From Anastatus disparis (Eukaryota; Arthropoda; Insecta; Hymenoptera; Eupelmidae), in contig JAFFSR010000362.1 in NCBI GenBank assembly GCA_017163975.1, forward strand, positions 310,001 to 374,000: 64,000 nt of DNA, given 5' to 3'. A program made the translations under genes and the position numbers. The notes under the pieces were generated by a model. The model was not told where the DNA came from, did no database searches, and saw only the letters and a list, made by a program, of their open reading frames with translations. How positions within the stretch are numbered: the first letter of the stretch is position 1; each line of letters opens with the position of its first letter. Positions 12,524-25,330 of this stretch are shown in pieces.

Positions 12524-15500
12524 CGCTTGCAATTAGCTGGAAACCTTATCGATCGAAGCTCAGTTGTGGCCGGCATATTGCACCCACCACAAAAAGGTTT
12601 TTCGTTTCTCCCGCGCACATAACGAACATACTCTCGTCGTTGGCTATAGTCATTACAAACCATTTCAAAAAAACAGGATCTTACGTGATGAGCATTGCAT
12701 CGAACGTTTTGATGTACGTTGCTTCGATCTTCAATACTATACTCTTCTTTTTTTTTCTTTCTCTTTTTCTTTTTTCTTTTTAATACCGTGAGACATTTAA
12801 TTTTTAATAATGCCAGGGTAAAGGACGCCCGCATACTTCGCGAGTAGCGGGCTTCTTTGTCATTATTTTCGTGTAAAAAATTAAACTTTCAGTGCAATTA
12901 TTACGTATATTGTGTAATTATTGATTTTAACTAAAAGTTAATTATATACATACACACGTATGATGGGAGCCGATACATTTTGGACAACTTATAATACTCA
13001 AGCGATGAGCAGGTGGCACATTGATATATTAAATATTTCATTCCATTTTAATAGGATGTTCACCAATCGAAGAGACCGATTATTTTTTTTTTTGCAATTT
13101 CTGTAATTAAGAAAAAAAATATCAAGTTCTTTTTTTTATATACCTGGCTGTAATAAAACGTTTATTTTTATTTTTATTTTAATTACCGAAATGAAAAGTT
13201 AAACGATTAATCGGTTATTTAATTTTTTATCACTTCATTTTAAAAAGTTTCATAAATTTCTGGATATCTGGGCAGGGCGCGGTTTACGCCCCAGGCGAAT
13301 GCGTATATGCAAACTGGGATGTACCACTTACATGAATATCTTACAAAATCACACCGATATAAATAAAATGCACTCGCTCTTTTTTTTTTTTATTTATTCA
13401 ATCAGTTTTTTCAGTTTTTTATATTTATTTCTTTATTTATTACAGAATTGAATATAGTATTTTTTTAAGAAATCTATCTTTTGTTAAATTATAATATTTT
13501 TTTTTTTCAAAACAAATTATTATTATTAAGATAAAAATCTTATATAAAAATAAAAATTTTTCGAAGGTATCCAGTTCGATTTATAAGTTAAAGATGTGCG
13601 GGAGGATTACCATCTTTAATAAAAAAAGCAAACGAAAAAAAAAGAACAGTTCCCATCGACTCCTCTTCGTATATTCACTTTACACAGAAATTATACGCTC
13701 AAGAGATAAAAAAATTGGCAAAAAAAAGAAAACAAAAGCAAGCAACTGTTCGGTACGTAACGAAGTGTGCTCGCGAGAAAATCAACAAGAGCCAGAAGAC
13801 TTGCGCGTCCGAAGAGGACGCACCAGTGCTTTAGTGAAAGTTAAAAAGACCGACGATCTGAAAAAGTGCGATAAGAAATAAAAAAAAAAGATAAAAAAAG
13901 AAGAATGAAATACTCGTTCTCAGTTTCCTTCGGTAAGCTTATAAGCAATCTCAAACTGATCAGATCGACGGTACATCAAGCGTCTTCTTGGTTGTTTCTT
14001 GCTTCGTTGCTTTGGTATTATATGGCATATATAAAGTATTCATAGCTCGGTTGGATCTGATAGCGGTCTCAGAACAAATGTGCTAATGACCAAGTGCGGG
14101 AGGCTGACGCTGTTATTATCCACGTGTGTGTATAAAATCAACGACCCTCATATGAAGCTCTGTCTCCCGCTTACACCTTTTGTGCACCTTCTACACTTTG
14201 CCCATCCTTTATCTATGAGGACGTTTTAATTAACTCAATTAACTTGTTTTGTTTACAAAAGAGCATCACATTGTATCAACCATATTGTTATTTTTAATTT
14301 GCCTATTTTCATTTTTTAAGATTTCATTTTTTATTTTTATCCTTTTTGATCGGCAGAAAATGAATAAATTAGCTATATTTTACAATCTTTCATTCCGACT
14401 TTACTGGCGAATTTTTTATTATTTTTCCATATTATTTACATAGAATACTTGAAAAATAATTTAACGTGAAGTTTTGCAAACTCTAGAAAAATTAAATATT
14501 TAAAAAATCATAATGTATGAAATGTAATTAAATAATTAATTATTCATGACATATGAATAAATGAAAAAATATTCTGGTTATCGTCACTTGTATAAAAAAA
14601 AGTAATATGTTGAGTTTACGCATATACATATGCATATGTATATATTCGTTAATTGTATGTGTCAATATCAATCACTGTGAAAAATGGTAACAAATACCCA
14701 TTATACGAAAAGAAAATATGTATTTAAAATTGATCTGTTGTGTATTCTTATATATATATTTTTCTTTTATTTTTTTAACGTCACTGATGAAATCATAACC
14801 TGCTATAAAGAGTAACAAATTGTTAAATCATACTTACACAAGTTGCGATATTAAATAATTTAATGTTACACATAAGTCATATGATGTAAATAATTGAGTA
14901 AGTGCAACTGAATCTTTGCTAATGAGCGTTTCTTTATTATTGATCGATATAAGTGTTTCTTTATTTTATTTTTTTTTCTATGGACGTGCAAAAGTACAAT
15001 TAATTCGAAAAAATTGAAACGTGACTGGATCCAATTCTTAAAAGCAATTAGCTTTGAATCAGTCAGTAAATCGAGTTCAATGGAGTCGTAAATACCAGAG
15101 TAAAATTTAAAGCGTACTTTATACTTTGAAAAATTATTGAACGTTACAATACAACGAATAATTCAACTTTAAAATACTTGTACACACGCTCGAGTAAAAA
15201 TAAAAAATAAAAAAAGAAAGAAGAAAAGAAAGGGTATATAACAACGAGTATACCTTCGAAAGTTGAGTGTTACCAAGGGAGTGATTTTACACGTAACCGT
15301 CCGTAGCATACTCGTTGAATAAAAGAGAATAATAAGAGCAAAGAGGTTTATAAGTATGTATACGAAGCGCGGGCGAAGGTATAAATAAAAAAAGAAATAA
15401 AAAAGAAGAAAGAACGAAAGGATAAGAAGACGAAAGCCGGCCAAGCATTACATTATTTACCAGTCACGTTATCGCGATGCGATCTACTCGCGCTCCGCAA

Positions 15501-16840
15501 GAGACAAAGAGAGAAGTATACAGCTCTGACTAAACAGACGAAAGGCAGGAGGACTTTTACACTGGGCACTTGTAAACGCCGTTAAGCACGCGCGAGGCTT
15601 CAATCTCCACTGTGACCAAGACAGAAAAAAAGGATAAAAGCGAACATTGAAAAAAGATAAACAATAAGAACTGAGGACAAGCAGTTAAGTCTGAACTAGC
15701 ATGGCTCATTCTACTTACGCGAACAATTAGTCCAGTGATTCTATAAAGTAATAGCGCTCTTCGTTGTATGGAATTTTTTTTTCTTTTTAAGAAAATAACG
15801 TATGATTTATTTTATCGAAAATTGTTACAGCTACTTGAAACAATATTGCATTTTCATAAGATTATTACATAGCTGTACTTTGATTTCTTTTTTGTTTAAC
15901 TTACGCACAAAGTTGAATTAACAAAGTAAATTTTACATGTATAATTTTTAATATTGTTAATAAATGCGTCTCAGATTTCAATTTTCAGATAACAATTTAA
16001 TTAATATACTTCTTGAATGATAAATTATAGAAGATAAAAAGGTCATGAATAAATTTATATTGGATAATTACTTAATTATATTAGTAAATAAAAAAATACT
16101 CTTGCGAAATTTTTATAAAATGTATTTTGAAAATATAATTTTGTACAAGTAATATAAACCATTTAACTTTTAAAACTTAATAACACGATAATTACGCGTG
16201 ATTTATAACATGATTTTATAAAGTCAATTTATAACAATATTTTTGTTTCTATTGTTTACTGATATTTATTAATAGTAATAGAAGCTCATCAGTTTCAAAA
16301 AGTTAATTATTTAAAATTAGATTTCAAATCCGTAGTTCGCTAACTTATGATAAATATTTATTTGTCAAAATACTTACTCTTTTACATGAATTTTAAATTT
16401 TAAAGGGAAAACATTATTTTACAATGGTTGCATAGAAATTATGATCATCAAAGATAATTTTACAGATTTTATATTTATTCTATAATACTGAATGTAATAT
16501 TAATAATTGAATAATTTTTTTATCTTAATTTTTCAAAAATAATTATTCTGTAGAGTAAATTTTAAAATCTTAGTCATAGTTCTTAAAAATTATTATATTA
16601 TTCATTTACTGATAAATATTTATCTATTAATAGTTTAATTAAAGAAAAGAATACATCGGAAATAATAACAGTACTTTGATCATTTTCTTCCACATCGTAT
16701 AAAATCTAATAAGAAACTGTTAAAGTTGGAGTATATTGATATAAATGATTAAAAGTGAATAAATTTCTAAATCAAGAATAGATGCAAATTAAATAGTCCG
16801 ATAGGGCATCGAAAAGAGTGTGAACGGATTATATATATAA
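12522..16840. other. Gene-free DNA with scattered mixed blocks
   Basis: Mostly AT-rich. More complex patches lie at 12,522-12,720, 12,820-12,855 (GC-rich dyad), 13,590-14,220 and 15,420-15,720. The 95-codon plus frame at 13,594-13,881 is K/R/S-rich and probably chance, because it lies on A-rich purine sequence. A perfect 22-bp AT palindrome lies at 14,622-14,643. No gene, tRNA or transposon end was found. Confidence 0.6.
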
Positions 16841-17300
16841 AGAAGGTATAAGAAGTGCAGACGCGCGCGCGCGAACAAATCGTTTTCGTCGCGATGACTA
16901 ATCGTAAAAGTTGCTAATTACCAGGCACGGCCAAGTCAAGCTAATTAATTAGTCAGTGACTAACAATAAAACCAAGCCGCGCTTGTGTTTCTTAACCCTA
17001 AGGTTAGATTTTATACTGTGTACTTCTCTTCATCAGATTTTTCTCTCTTTTCTTTGCACGATACAAAAGCTTATACATACGCGCAATTGAACATACGGAT
17101 TGTGCCTATCTTTTTCTCTTTCGCTCTTTTATGAGTCGCCTTTCTCCGTTCTCGCGCGCATGCATACACGGGCGCAAGCACGGTGGGCGCAGTAGTGCAT
17201 AATTGCGCTACCGCATCGATTACGCCCGATCGATCAATGTTTCAGTTAAACGCTAATTATTATTATACTAATTAAACGGATATCCAGCTTTTAATTTCAC
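16841..17300. promoter_or_regulatory. Candidate homeodomain-site-rich regulatory block
   Basis: A compact block opening with a (CG)n run (16,862-16,873), then TAATTA at 16,915-16,920, the perfect 12-bp palindrome CTAATTAATTAG at 16,941-16,952, and further TAATTA/CTAATTA-type sites near 17,253-17,275, embedded in GC-richer unique DNA (16,870-16,980 and 17,150-17,240). TAATTAATTA has the TAAT-N2-ATTA layout bound by paired-class homeodomain dimers. AT-rich DNA yields TAATTA often by chance, so this is suggestive only. Confidence 0.3.
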
Positions 17301-18230
17301 TTAATTTTTATGCGCGCTATAAGTCATAGTGTGCGTCTGTGTATGCGTGTATTGCTGAAGGTTAACATTTTATGTAATAATGATAAATATTATAAATGCA
17401 TTAAATGATATATTTGATCTATAACATTACTTAAATTTAATGTTTGATCTTACTTGATTTAGTTGAATAACCACTTTCATCTGATCATTATTTTTATAAG
17501 GATGCAAGATTTACTTACGTTTGTACATAAATTGTTGCAAGATGATTGTAATACTGACCTGAAATAAAAATTAATAGATCAATTTTGTTATTTAATTATA
17601 AAAGGGTTTAAAATATGCGAAGGAAGTGAATCGATAAATATTTCTCTTGTTAAATGAAAATTAAGATTGTTTTTGAATTTAAAAAGCAATGACTTGTAAA
17701 AAGTTCTGTATTGTTTATTTTAAACATTAAAACGATGTAAAAGATTAAATAAAATTGACAAAAGCGAAAAACTGTTTGGAAAAATATAATTTTAACAAAT
17801 GCACGTTTTTGTCAATTTGAAGGATATATAGAAAAAATTGTAGGATAGTAAAAAGATGAAGAAACGTGAGAAGCGACATAAGACAAATTATTAGTCTATT
17901 TCTTATATTGTTTGAAGAAAAAGTTTTATTTGATATTTTTGCAGTTATCTTTTATTCGAAAAACATTTATAAACATAAGATAAAAAATGTTAAGCTATTA
18001 AATGTGCAAATAACAATGTTTTTTCCATTAATAAAACTAAAAATATAGAAATTCAATATTTTTTTTCCGAATACATACATATCGAATAAATGTCGTAAAT
18101 AAATGACTTTACAAACGAGCGCTTAATTTGAAGTTTCTTTGTTTAAAAATAAATATAGGAAGATCGTTAAAGTGGTATATGTGTGTAAAGTTTTTAGCAA
18201 TTTGCGAGAGAAAGAAACTCGCGATCTATA
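17301..18230. other. Gene-free AT-rich DNA
   Basis: No gene seen. The 60-codon frame at 17,866-18,048 is K/I/F-rich. Confidence 0.7.
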
Positions 18231-18470
18231 AAGTTAGAAGGGCAGAGATCGTTAAAGTTGCAATGTCGTGTCGGTATATAGTAGTAGTATGTTAAACTAC
18301 ATATACGCGGAGCAGCTGACGAAGCTTCGGACGTTTTCCTGAAAGCCAAGGCCCGTTCTCACGGGAAATTCCTTGCGGGATCCGAATTCTGATCTTTATC
18401 GATGAATAAGATCAGTTGATCGGTTCGATTGGTGAATTTGTTATAAGCTTATACGCATTATTTTTTTCTT
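18231..18470. promoter_or_regulatory. Candidate regulatory block with an NF-kB/Dorsal-type site
   Basis: A GC-richer block holding GGGAAATTCC at 18,363-18,372, which fits the kappaB consensus GGGRNWYYCC in full. An imperfect dyad follows (GATCTTTAT and ATAAGATC, about 18,392-18,414) and contains TTATCGAT, a GATA-like site. Combined kappaB and GATA sites are known in insect immune and dorsoventral enhancers. The call rests on motifs only. Confidence 0.35.
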
Positions 18471-18684
18471 TATTTTTGTTCGTGTTTTTAGCTCGTCATG
18501 TTCATGTTGGCTTGTAGTTGCTGATGCCTGTGCAAAAGAGCCGGGGTGGATGATTGAAGAGGAACGAGTATTATGATCGAGCTTCTGCTTATATGTTTTA
18601 TCGAAAGCAAAAGAAGTGGTTTAGTTGCGTTACGTCAATCGTTTGTACATTTGCCCCGATCTTTTGCTCTCCTATAACCACGTA

Positions 18685-18705
18685 CATATATATATATATA
18701 TATAT
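18685..18705. repeat. (TA)n microsatellite
   Basis: About ten TA units. It lies inside a minus-strand frame to which it contributes I-Y repeats. Confidence 0.9.
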
Positions 18706-21059
18706 CAAAGTATCATAAGAAAGTGTAATGTTTGAAGTTTGCGAAAATTGACGTGACGACGTTTTATCCTGTCTACGCATGTAGCCAAGGCCTCTCTCGT
18801 CAACACACAATCTATAAGCAAAAACGTGATCTACAGGCTTTTTAACTTGTGCGCGAGTACTGTTATTACTGAATTTTATTATCTGTTTCTCACCATTTTT
18901 GCCCGCTCTAAGAGAGATCTGTACAAGCATCTTTGACGTGTCCCCGAGTCTTCGTTCAAACTTGATTTGTTACATTTTATTTCACATCAATCTAAAGCAA
19001 TTATTTTTCTTCTCTACAAATATTTTCTTATATTTATTTAATATTAATATAATATTTTTAACTTTAATTATTATTATTATTTTAATTTTTTATATTACAA
19101 AAAACTACATCGATAAGTGAATACCAAAAATAAATTTAATTACATCATGATACTGCTTATTACGTATGAAAAGTTTTAAAAATTTAAATATTTTAATATG
19201 TTCTTATGAAAAGTAAGCATAAAATTAATAAATAAAATGATATCTACGTATCTTAACACGTTTCTGAATTTCAACAGCATCATTTTTGAATTATTTTAAT
19301 GACTTTTTTTCAAATTTGACTGCCGGTGCATCAAATTTCACACAGAAATTAAGAAGCGGTCTTTGCAACTCTATACTTTACAAAAAAAAAACTGCAATGA
19401 TATACACGAAACCTGTCAATGGTCAAATGTTCACGCGTCTCGCGTTCCTCTGAGCAATAAAAAATGGAAATAAAAAGATAAAAAGAAAAAGAAGAAAAAA
19501 ATGTAATAAAAAATAATTGTTAGAGCTTCCTTGCGCGTGCTTGCTTTCTCTGAGTCGCCTTACAATAAGATATTTATCGATATACTTGTACGCATGCGAA
19601 TCGCCATTGTGCCTCTCGTGAGTATGTAAGCAAAGTATATATAAGAAAAAGAGGGAGGATTTGCCGAGTGATGTATGGCCATGTGAATTCGTAGGAATTG
19701 AAAACTTGTTACCAACGACGTTATAGGCTATATAGATACCGACGAGATTTAACTTTTGTATATACACATATACTCTGCTTACACGCGAGAGGCTCGAACA
19801 CCAGATAACGTCGTATGTTAGCAGCTCTCGTTCGTTTCTCTCTATACAGAAACAAAAAGGGGGTATATATAAGCACAAGCAAAAGCCGCGCTTAGCTTTT
19901 ACCGCCCTAGCGAATTATGCATACGGTTTGAATTATTTCAAAAGCGAGAGAAAAAAAAACGGAGAAGGAGAAAAACAAGGAAATTTATGGAGCTTGTAAG
20001 TACGCGCTGTTTACATTATTGCTGAATTTCGTCTTTTATATCGTGTGATAAATCTTCGTAGCCATTTTATTTTTCTATACAAAGGATATAACAAAGAGAA
20101 GGTGAATATGTATTAAACATATATATGAAATCAACTTGAAATTATGAAATTTCAGTATTTCAAATTTTTTAGTAATTAGTAATACTTAATATTTAAGATT
20201 TAGAAAATTAATAAGTGTGATTATAAATTTTTCATTAATATTTAAATCAAGTAAAAGGTTAAAGATTAAATTATAAAGAAGTAGTTTGAAAATAAACATT
20301 AAAAAACTAATCCTACTTAAATCAAATTAAAAACTTTATGAAACGATAATATAACTTATAATTTATTAAGAAGTTTCATGGATTTGAAAAAATATTTTAC
20401 AGTAACTTTTTTCCTGCAAAATGTAAAGAAGGTTCTTCTGATAAAACATAGTTTGACCAAAAGCCATTAAAAAACTTTTTTTTAAGATAAATGAAATGTA
20501 CAATTTAAATTAAAAAAGCAGTCTTTTTAAATTAAATGAGCTCTTCTTATTACGCTTTCTTTAAAAACTTGATATTTGGAATTAAAGCTCTTTTCAGAAA
20601 TAACAATCTTATTATTTAATAATTTAAAATAATCAAATAATAAAATAAAATAATTTTGAATAAATAATAAAGTTAAAATTTTGATATTCTATAAAATGTA
20701 CATTAAATAACTTGGCAATACAATTACATAAAAAAATTTTTTTTCAAAATAATAATAAAATAAATCTGTATATTATGTAGTATTTTCAGTCCTTAACTAC
20801 TGTAATTACGCATAAATAAACGTTCGAAAATCTTTTATTTTTACCGCTTACAAACGCCTTTACAGCAGATCGATAATTGCTCGCAATCGATTTGAATAAT
20901 ATAAAATTCTTGCCGACTGTTTATGTAAATACGCAGCAAGGAACCCAGCCGAAACTCTTTGGACACTAATTAAACATGTAATAAACGTCAATGAAAAAGC
21001 TCGTTAATAAGATAAAACCAAAAAGAGGAAAAAAAAATTGTTTGGCCTTATCGTCAACA
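18706..21059. other. Gene-free DNA
   Basis: 18,706-18,960 and 19,500-20,000 are of mixed composition; 18,960-19,400 and 20,040-20,820 are AT-rich. The 151-codon minus frame at 19,423-19,878 is Y/F/L/H/S-rich, contains no recognisable domain and ends in a purine tract read as FLLHFFLLFLF, so it is not called. Confidence 0.6.
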
Positions 21060-21790
21060 AGTTTCACTGCGCGGAAACGCGTGCGTCACGTAAAATTCAA
21101 ATTAAGTAAGCAATGAGGGAAGAAGTATGCAAGTCGACGAAAAGTATAGCGTGAAATAAAAAATCAGCTCTACAGCAAGGAAAAAAACGACGAAGTTTAA
21201 GTAATTTAAAAAAAGCGAAGTTTCTGCTCTTTTTTTGAATAACGAAAGTTTTCGTGTCCTCCTTTTTTCCAAGCTCATATATGCACACACGTACACGCTG
21301 CCCCCGCTTAATTTTCATGATCATCAATAATACTTGAACTTTTCGCACTCGGCACTGCACAGCTTTTCTCTCTCTCTCTCTCTTTTTCTCTGTTTTACCT
21401 GAGACAAATTGGCACGGAATGGTTGTAGTGCGTCGCCGATTAATCAAGGCTTGATCGGTCCGCTCACGCGTTCAACCATCGCTCATTATTATTCTTAATC
21501 GGCTTGCTTCTCTTCAATATCTATATATACTGTACATATGCTTGCTCGAGGGCCTCCAGGGAGCAAATCTCTCTTACACTTCGTATACACACGAGCGCTC
21601 GCACACACACATGCATCTTGATTCTTCTTTGATCTTCTTTGCCTTTTGAAAGAACTTTCCGCAACGAGTAATCGACGACGTGCATTGCGTAACAAACATT
21701 TCAACTCTCTGTACCGAGCCGACAAACTTTTTGATAACAGATACGGATTTCTTTTCACAACTCCAACTCTTTTCTTACATTTTTCTTTTT
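21060..21790. other. Mixed-composition block with a (CT)n tract
   Basis: GC-richer, with a (CT)n run at 21,367-21,383 and a CGCTCGCACACACACA-type stretch near 21,596-21,612. Two overlapping minus frames (21,097-21,447 and 21,102-21,296) and 21,495-21,758 minus are R/K/L/S-rich without known domains. Regulatory DNA or a non-coding transcript are alternatives. Confidence 0.4.
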
Positions 21791-24450
21791 AATTTTTCAG
21801 CTCTTTTTTTTCTTCTTTTCTTTAAACGTTAATAAAGTAATAATTGTATGGCTAATGGATGTCGATGATTTGCCTGACAGTTTACGCGTACTTTTATAGC
21901 CCAGACTCTTCTGAAATTTATGTTCGTCATTACATGGTAATAAGTTACGTGCAACCTTCGAGGATTTTATTTTTCTCCCTTATTTTAGAATATTTTAGTG
22001 TTCTTTATTTTTAATCGTTTGAGTACCGATAATTTAATAACGGAAAACTTTCGAAATCACTTTTGTAACAATTACGACTTATAGCGTGCTGTGAGTAAAT
22101 TTTTCTTACTATATTCAAAACTTGTGTCATTTAAAAATTTATTTTAACTGTAAAATGAAATTCTATTTTATTTCACATAAAAATAATCTGTATTTGAATA
22201 AAAAAAAGAACTACTGGATGTCAAAATTTATATATAGTCAATTGAAATTGTTAAAATTTTTTATAAAAATTCCTTTGACTTTAGTTATTTGTAGAAAAAC
22301 AGTATATATTTTCATGGCTAGCTTTTTACGTTTAAATAACTCTTCCCCTTCAGTCCTTATATAAACTTCTCTTTTTCTCTTTTTTTTTCATTAGCTGAAT
22401 CGAGCTTTTTAATTTTTTAAGCAAGAAAAGGAGTGAAATCATAATATTGGTCTTAAACGTATAAACGAGAAAAATTTTCACACATATATATGCGCATAGA
22501 CGTAATAACACACATTCACATATATAAATAAAAAAAAGGCAAATAGTTTGTTTTTAACGGCCCATTCATTTCAGGGTGCTATATAAGCTACTGTTCTGGT
22601 GTTAAGCGTTTCGGAATTCGATAATATTTGGAATTCTCGTAATCGTAAGCGCACCAGTCGTCTAAATGTGGGTGGGCGTCAAGGAATTATGGAAAGTAGA
22701 GAGAAATATACCGTTTTTATTACGAGCCTGTATTAAATTAGGTCTTTAAACCAAATTCTAAAATATTGAATCATAGATTATATTTTATCATTTTCTTTAT
22801 TATCAAGGTCAACATTGCGCATTAAATTTTTTATTCCTAAATAATTAAACGGAAATTTAAAGTTTAATTATTTTGGCGTAATTTTTGTGGTTTGGCATCC
22901 TTTTAAGCCAAATTTAATTGAAAAAATATTAATTAATAATGTATTAATATTTGTAGAATTAAAAAAAATGTTTGTTGTTGTAATAAGTAGTTTTCTATAA
23001 ATGTTGTAATTAAATAAACAATTTTTATTTTGTAGAAAAAATTAATGAACAAAAAAAGTGACTAAAAAAAATTCTTCACTTGCTTAATCACCCTGTGAAA
23101 ATAAATCTCCGATCGTCTAAATTCTAACGTTATTTTTTTAATTAAAGCCAAAAAAAGAAACAAATTTAAAAAAGCTCAGAGTGCTTGAGACGTGAAGTTA
23201 TAAAAGTTGCGAGGAATGGTAAAAAATACATTTAGATAGTAGAGGAAAAGAAATTGGAAAACAAACAAAACTCAGCATGCGCATCGTCTATATAACGAGT
23301 GAAGCTTATTTTTTTTAGAGCCAGCAATGGACGCAAGCACTATAGCTTAATACATAACAGGAAAAGAAAATCAAATCAGGCATTCACGTATATATCGACG
23401 CTTGTAAAGCCTTTCTATAACGAAACTTTATTTTTGTGACCCCCTCAACGTGGACCACATTGTAGGCAGTCAGTTTTTTTTTCTTTTTGTTTTTGCAACG
23501 AATGGAAGTCGACGAATTCCCTTATACTTTTACGGCAGATGTTTAAAGCTTTCCATATCCACTTCGTTAATCAACGCCAACGATCATGCCTTTTCGCATT
23601 TTGCTTCGTTCCGCATCGCCTTTTTCTTTTTCTCTTTTTAAACTTTCTGTTTTTTTTTCAATTCTTTACCGAACGGAAATTTTAAGCGACGCAACATCTT
23701 CCAAGTAATTCGTATAAAGCTCGTGTTGTCGATTGTACTTTTTATTTTATATTTTTTTATTGTTTTATTACAAGTTGCGGATATAAAATCGTTATACGAT
23801 TATCGCCGTGATATTAAAGCAAGCGGAAAAAAATCCAACTTTCAATTAGTACAGGTGGGGCTAAGATATTTCGTGAAATTTTGCTTTAATTAAACTTACG
23901 CATTCTTGGCTTATCTGGAGAAAAAAAATACATTGGAGTGTGGGTCTACAAGCGTTATAAGTGTGAATAATTATACACTTGTGCCATATACAATTAACGT
24001 ATAATATTGTGTGCAGAATAATGTATTGAATATTTTTCGTGCTTAAATATCTATTACGAATTCTAGACCAATTGAATTCCATAATAAAATTTATTCTTTT
24101 GTTTTTTATTAACTTGATTTATCATAAACTGTAAGGACACCGAGTTGTAACATAAAAAATACGAAATAAAATAAACACGTAAAAGATAACCTTAATAGCA
24201 TAATTTTATTTGTATCTCTTTCTATTTGACCGTAAAATTATTATTTAATTTCCAGAAATTCGAAGGCATTTACAAGTCCTATATATTACAATTATCAGCT
24301 CTGGCGTAATTTAATAAAGTTTAAAATGAAAAATAAAAAAAAAAACTCGATCTTCGCAAAAGTTGCATCTTGTTCTCTTTAATATTGCTTGGAGAAATAA
24401 AAATGCCCGCTTATTACTCAAAATATATATTATACTTAAAAATGTTAAAC
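21791..24450. other. Gene-free AT-rich DNA
   Basis: AT-rich, with a mixed patch at 22,555-22,690 and another at 23,430-23,610. No gene or known repeat recognised. Confidence 0.65.
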
Positions 24451-25330
24451 TTTTACTCTCTCTCTTTCTCTCGTAAGTTCGCACGATAAAAGCCTTCGCG
24501 CAGAGAGCAGCCGGCACAAATAAATAATTAATGAAGCCGAGGCATGTGCATGTGCGAGTTACGTGCACACATTATACGCGTATATATGTATAAAGCAACT
24601 GATTTCCAAAAAAATGCCCAAAACACTTTTGTACGGGGAGAGTGAAAAATATTTGTCCCTCCTTCTTTATACAATAGGTTAAGCGCCGTTTGGGATTACT
24701 TTCATTATGTGTGAGTGTATGCAAGAAATTATTTTTCCTTGAAAAATTTCAGCAGCTCGAACTTTAACAGTAACCAAAGAGTTAAAAGTTTGCTCGAGGT
24801 TGACTACCAGAATATCAGAGACGAGGGTGGGAGCTGCTTCTGGTTTTAAGCCTTTAACGATCTGGATGTCTTTCATTTGCAATTACACGATTTGCAATTA
24901 TCCGGATCGCAGCGCGACGCTCGTCTGTGTATTTATACATACATACACGTAGAAGAATTTGCTTGCTTTTCTACATAAGATGTTTGTGTGTACGTGTGTG
25001 CATGGGAAGCTGCTATGGCCCTCGACACCGTAATAGGGTGTCGGTAAGCTTGCGTAATGTTTACTTTCGTACTGTTGCTCGATAAATGGCCTTTAAAATA
25101 TACTTTACACACCGATTCTATACATAACATCAACAGAGGGACAGAGAAAGAGATAAAACTTGGACTATAGAAAAAATTTTTACGGGCCACCAGAAGTGAA
25201 TTATGATACTGTCGCATGTTTATTTCATGGGTGTGCAAAGGAGGCGCAAAAATCCTTCGTCGCTCGCTTATTAATCGTTGACAGTGCAATAAAAATTCGT
25301 TGTTAATCATCCTTCCTTCATAGAAAGCGT
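24451..25330. other. Mixed-composition block, possible regulatory DNA
   Basis: Includes the doubled ATTTGCAATTA element (24,875-24,900) and a small hairpin CGACACC / GGTGTCG (25,023-25,029 and 25,037-25,043). The 67-codon minus frame at 24,679-24,882 has a more protein-like residue mix than most frames here, but it matches no family that I know and lacks convincing splice context. It is recorded as a finding rather than called as a gene. Confidence 0.35.
24875..24900 (+). promoter_or_regulatory. Doubled ATTTGCAATTA element
   Basis: Two identical 11-bp copies of ATTTGCAATTA, separated by CACG, give a 15-bp period. ATTTGCA resembles the POU octamer half and AATTA a homeodomain core. An exact duplication in otherwise unique DNA suggests a paired binding site. 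No factor can be assigned from sequence alone. Confidence 0.4.

Noticed and set aside
18421..18436. Possible tRNA T-arm (CGGTTCGATTGG)
   Set aside because: No acceptor stem, D-arm or anticodon arm can be paired around it.
19423..19878. 151-codon minus frame
   Set aside because: Ends in F/L runs from an A-rich tract. No recognisable family, signal or splice support.
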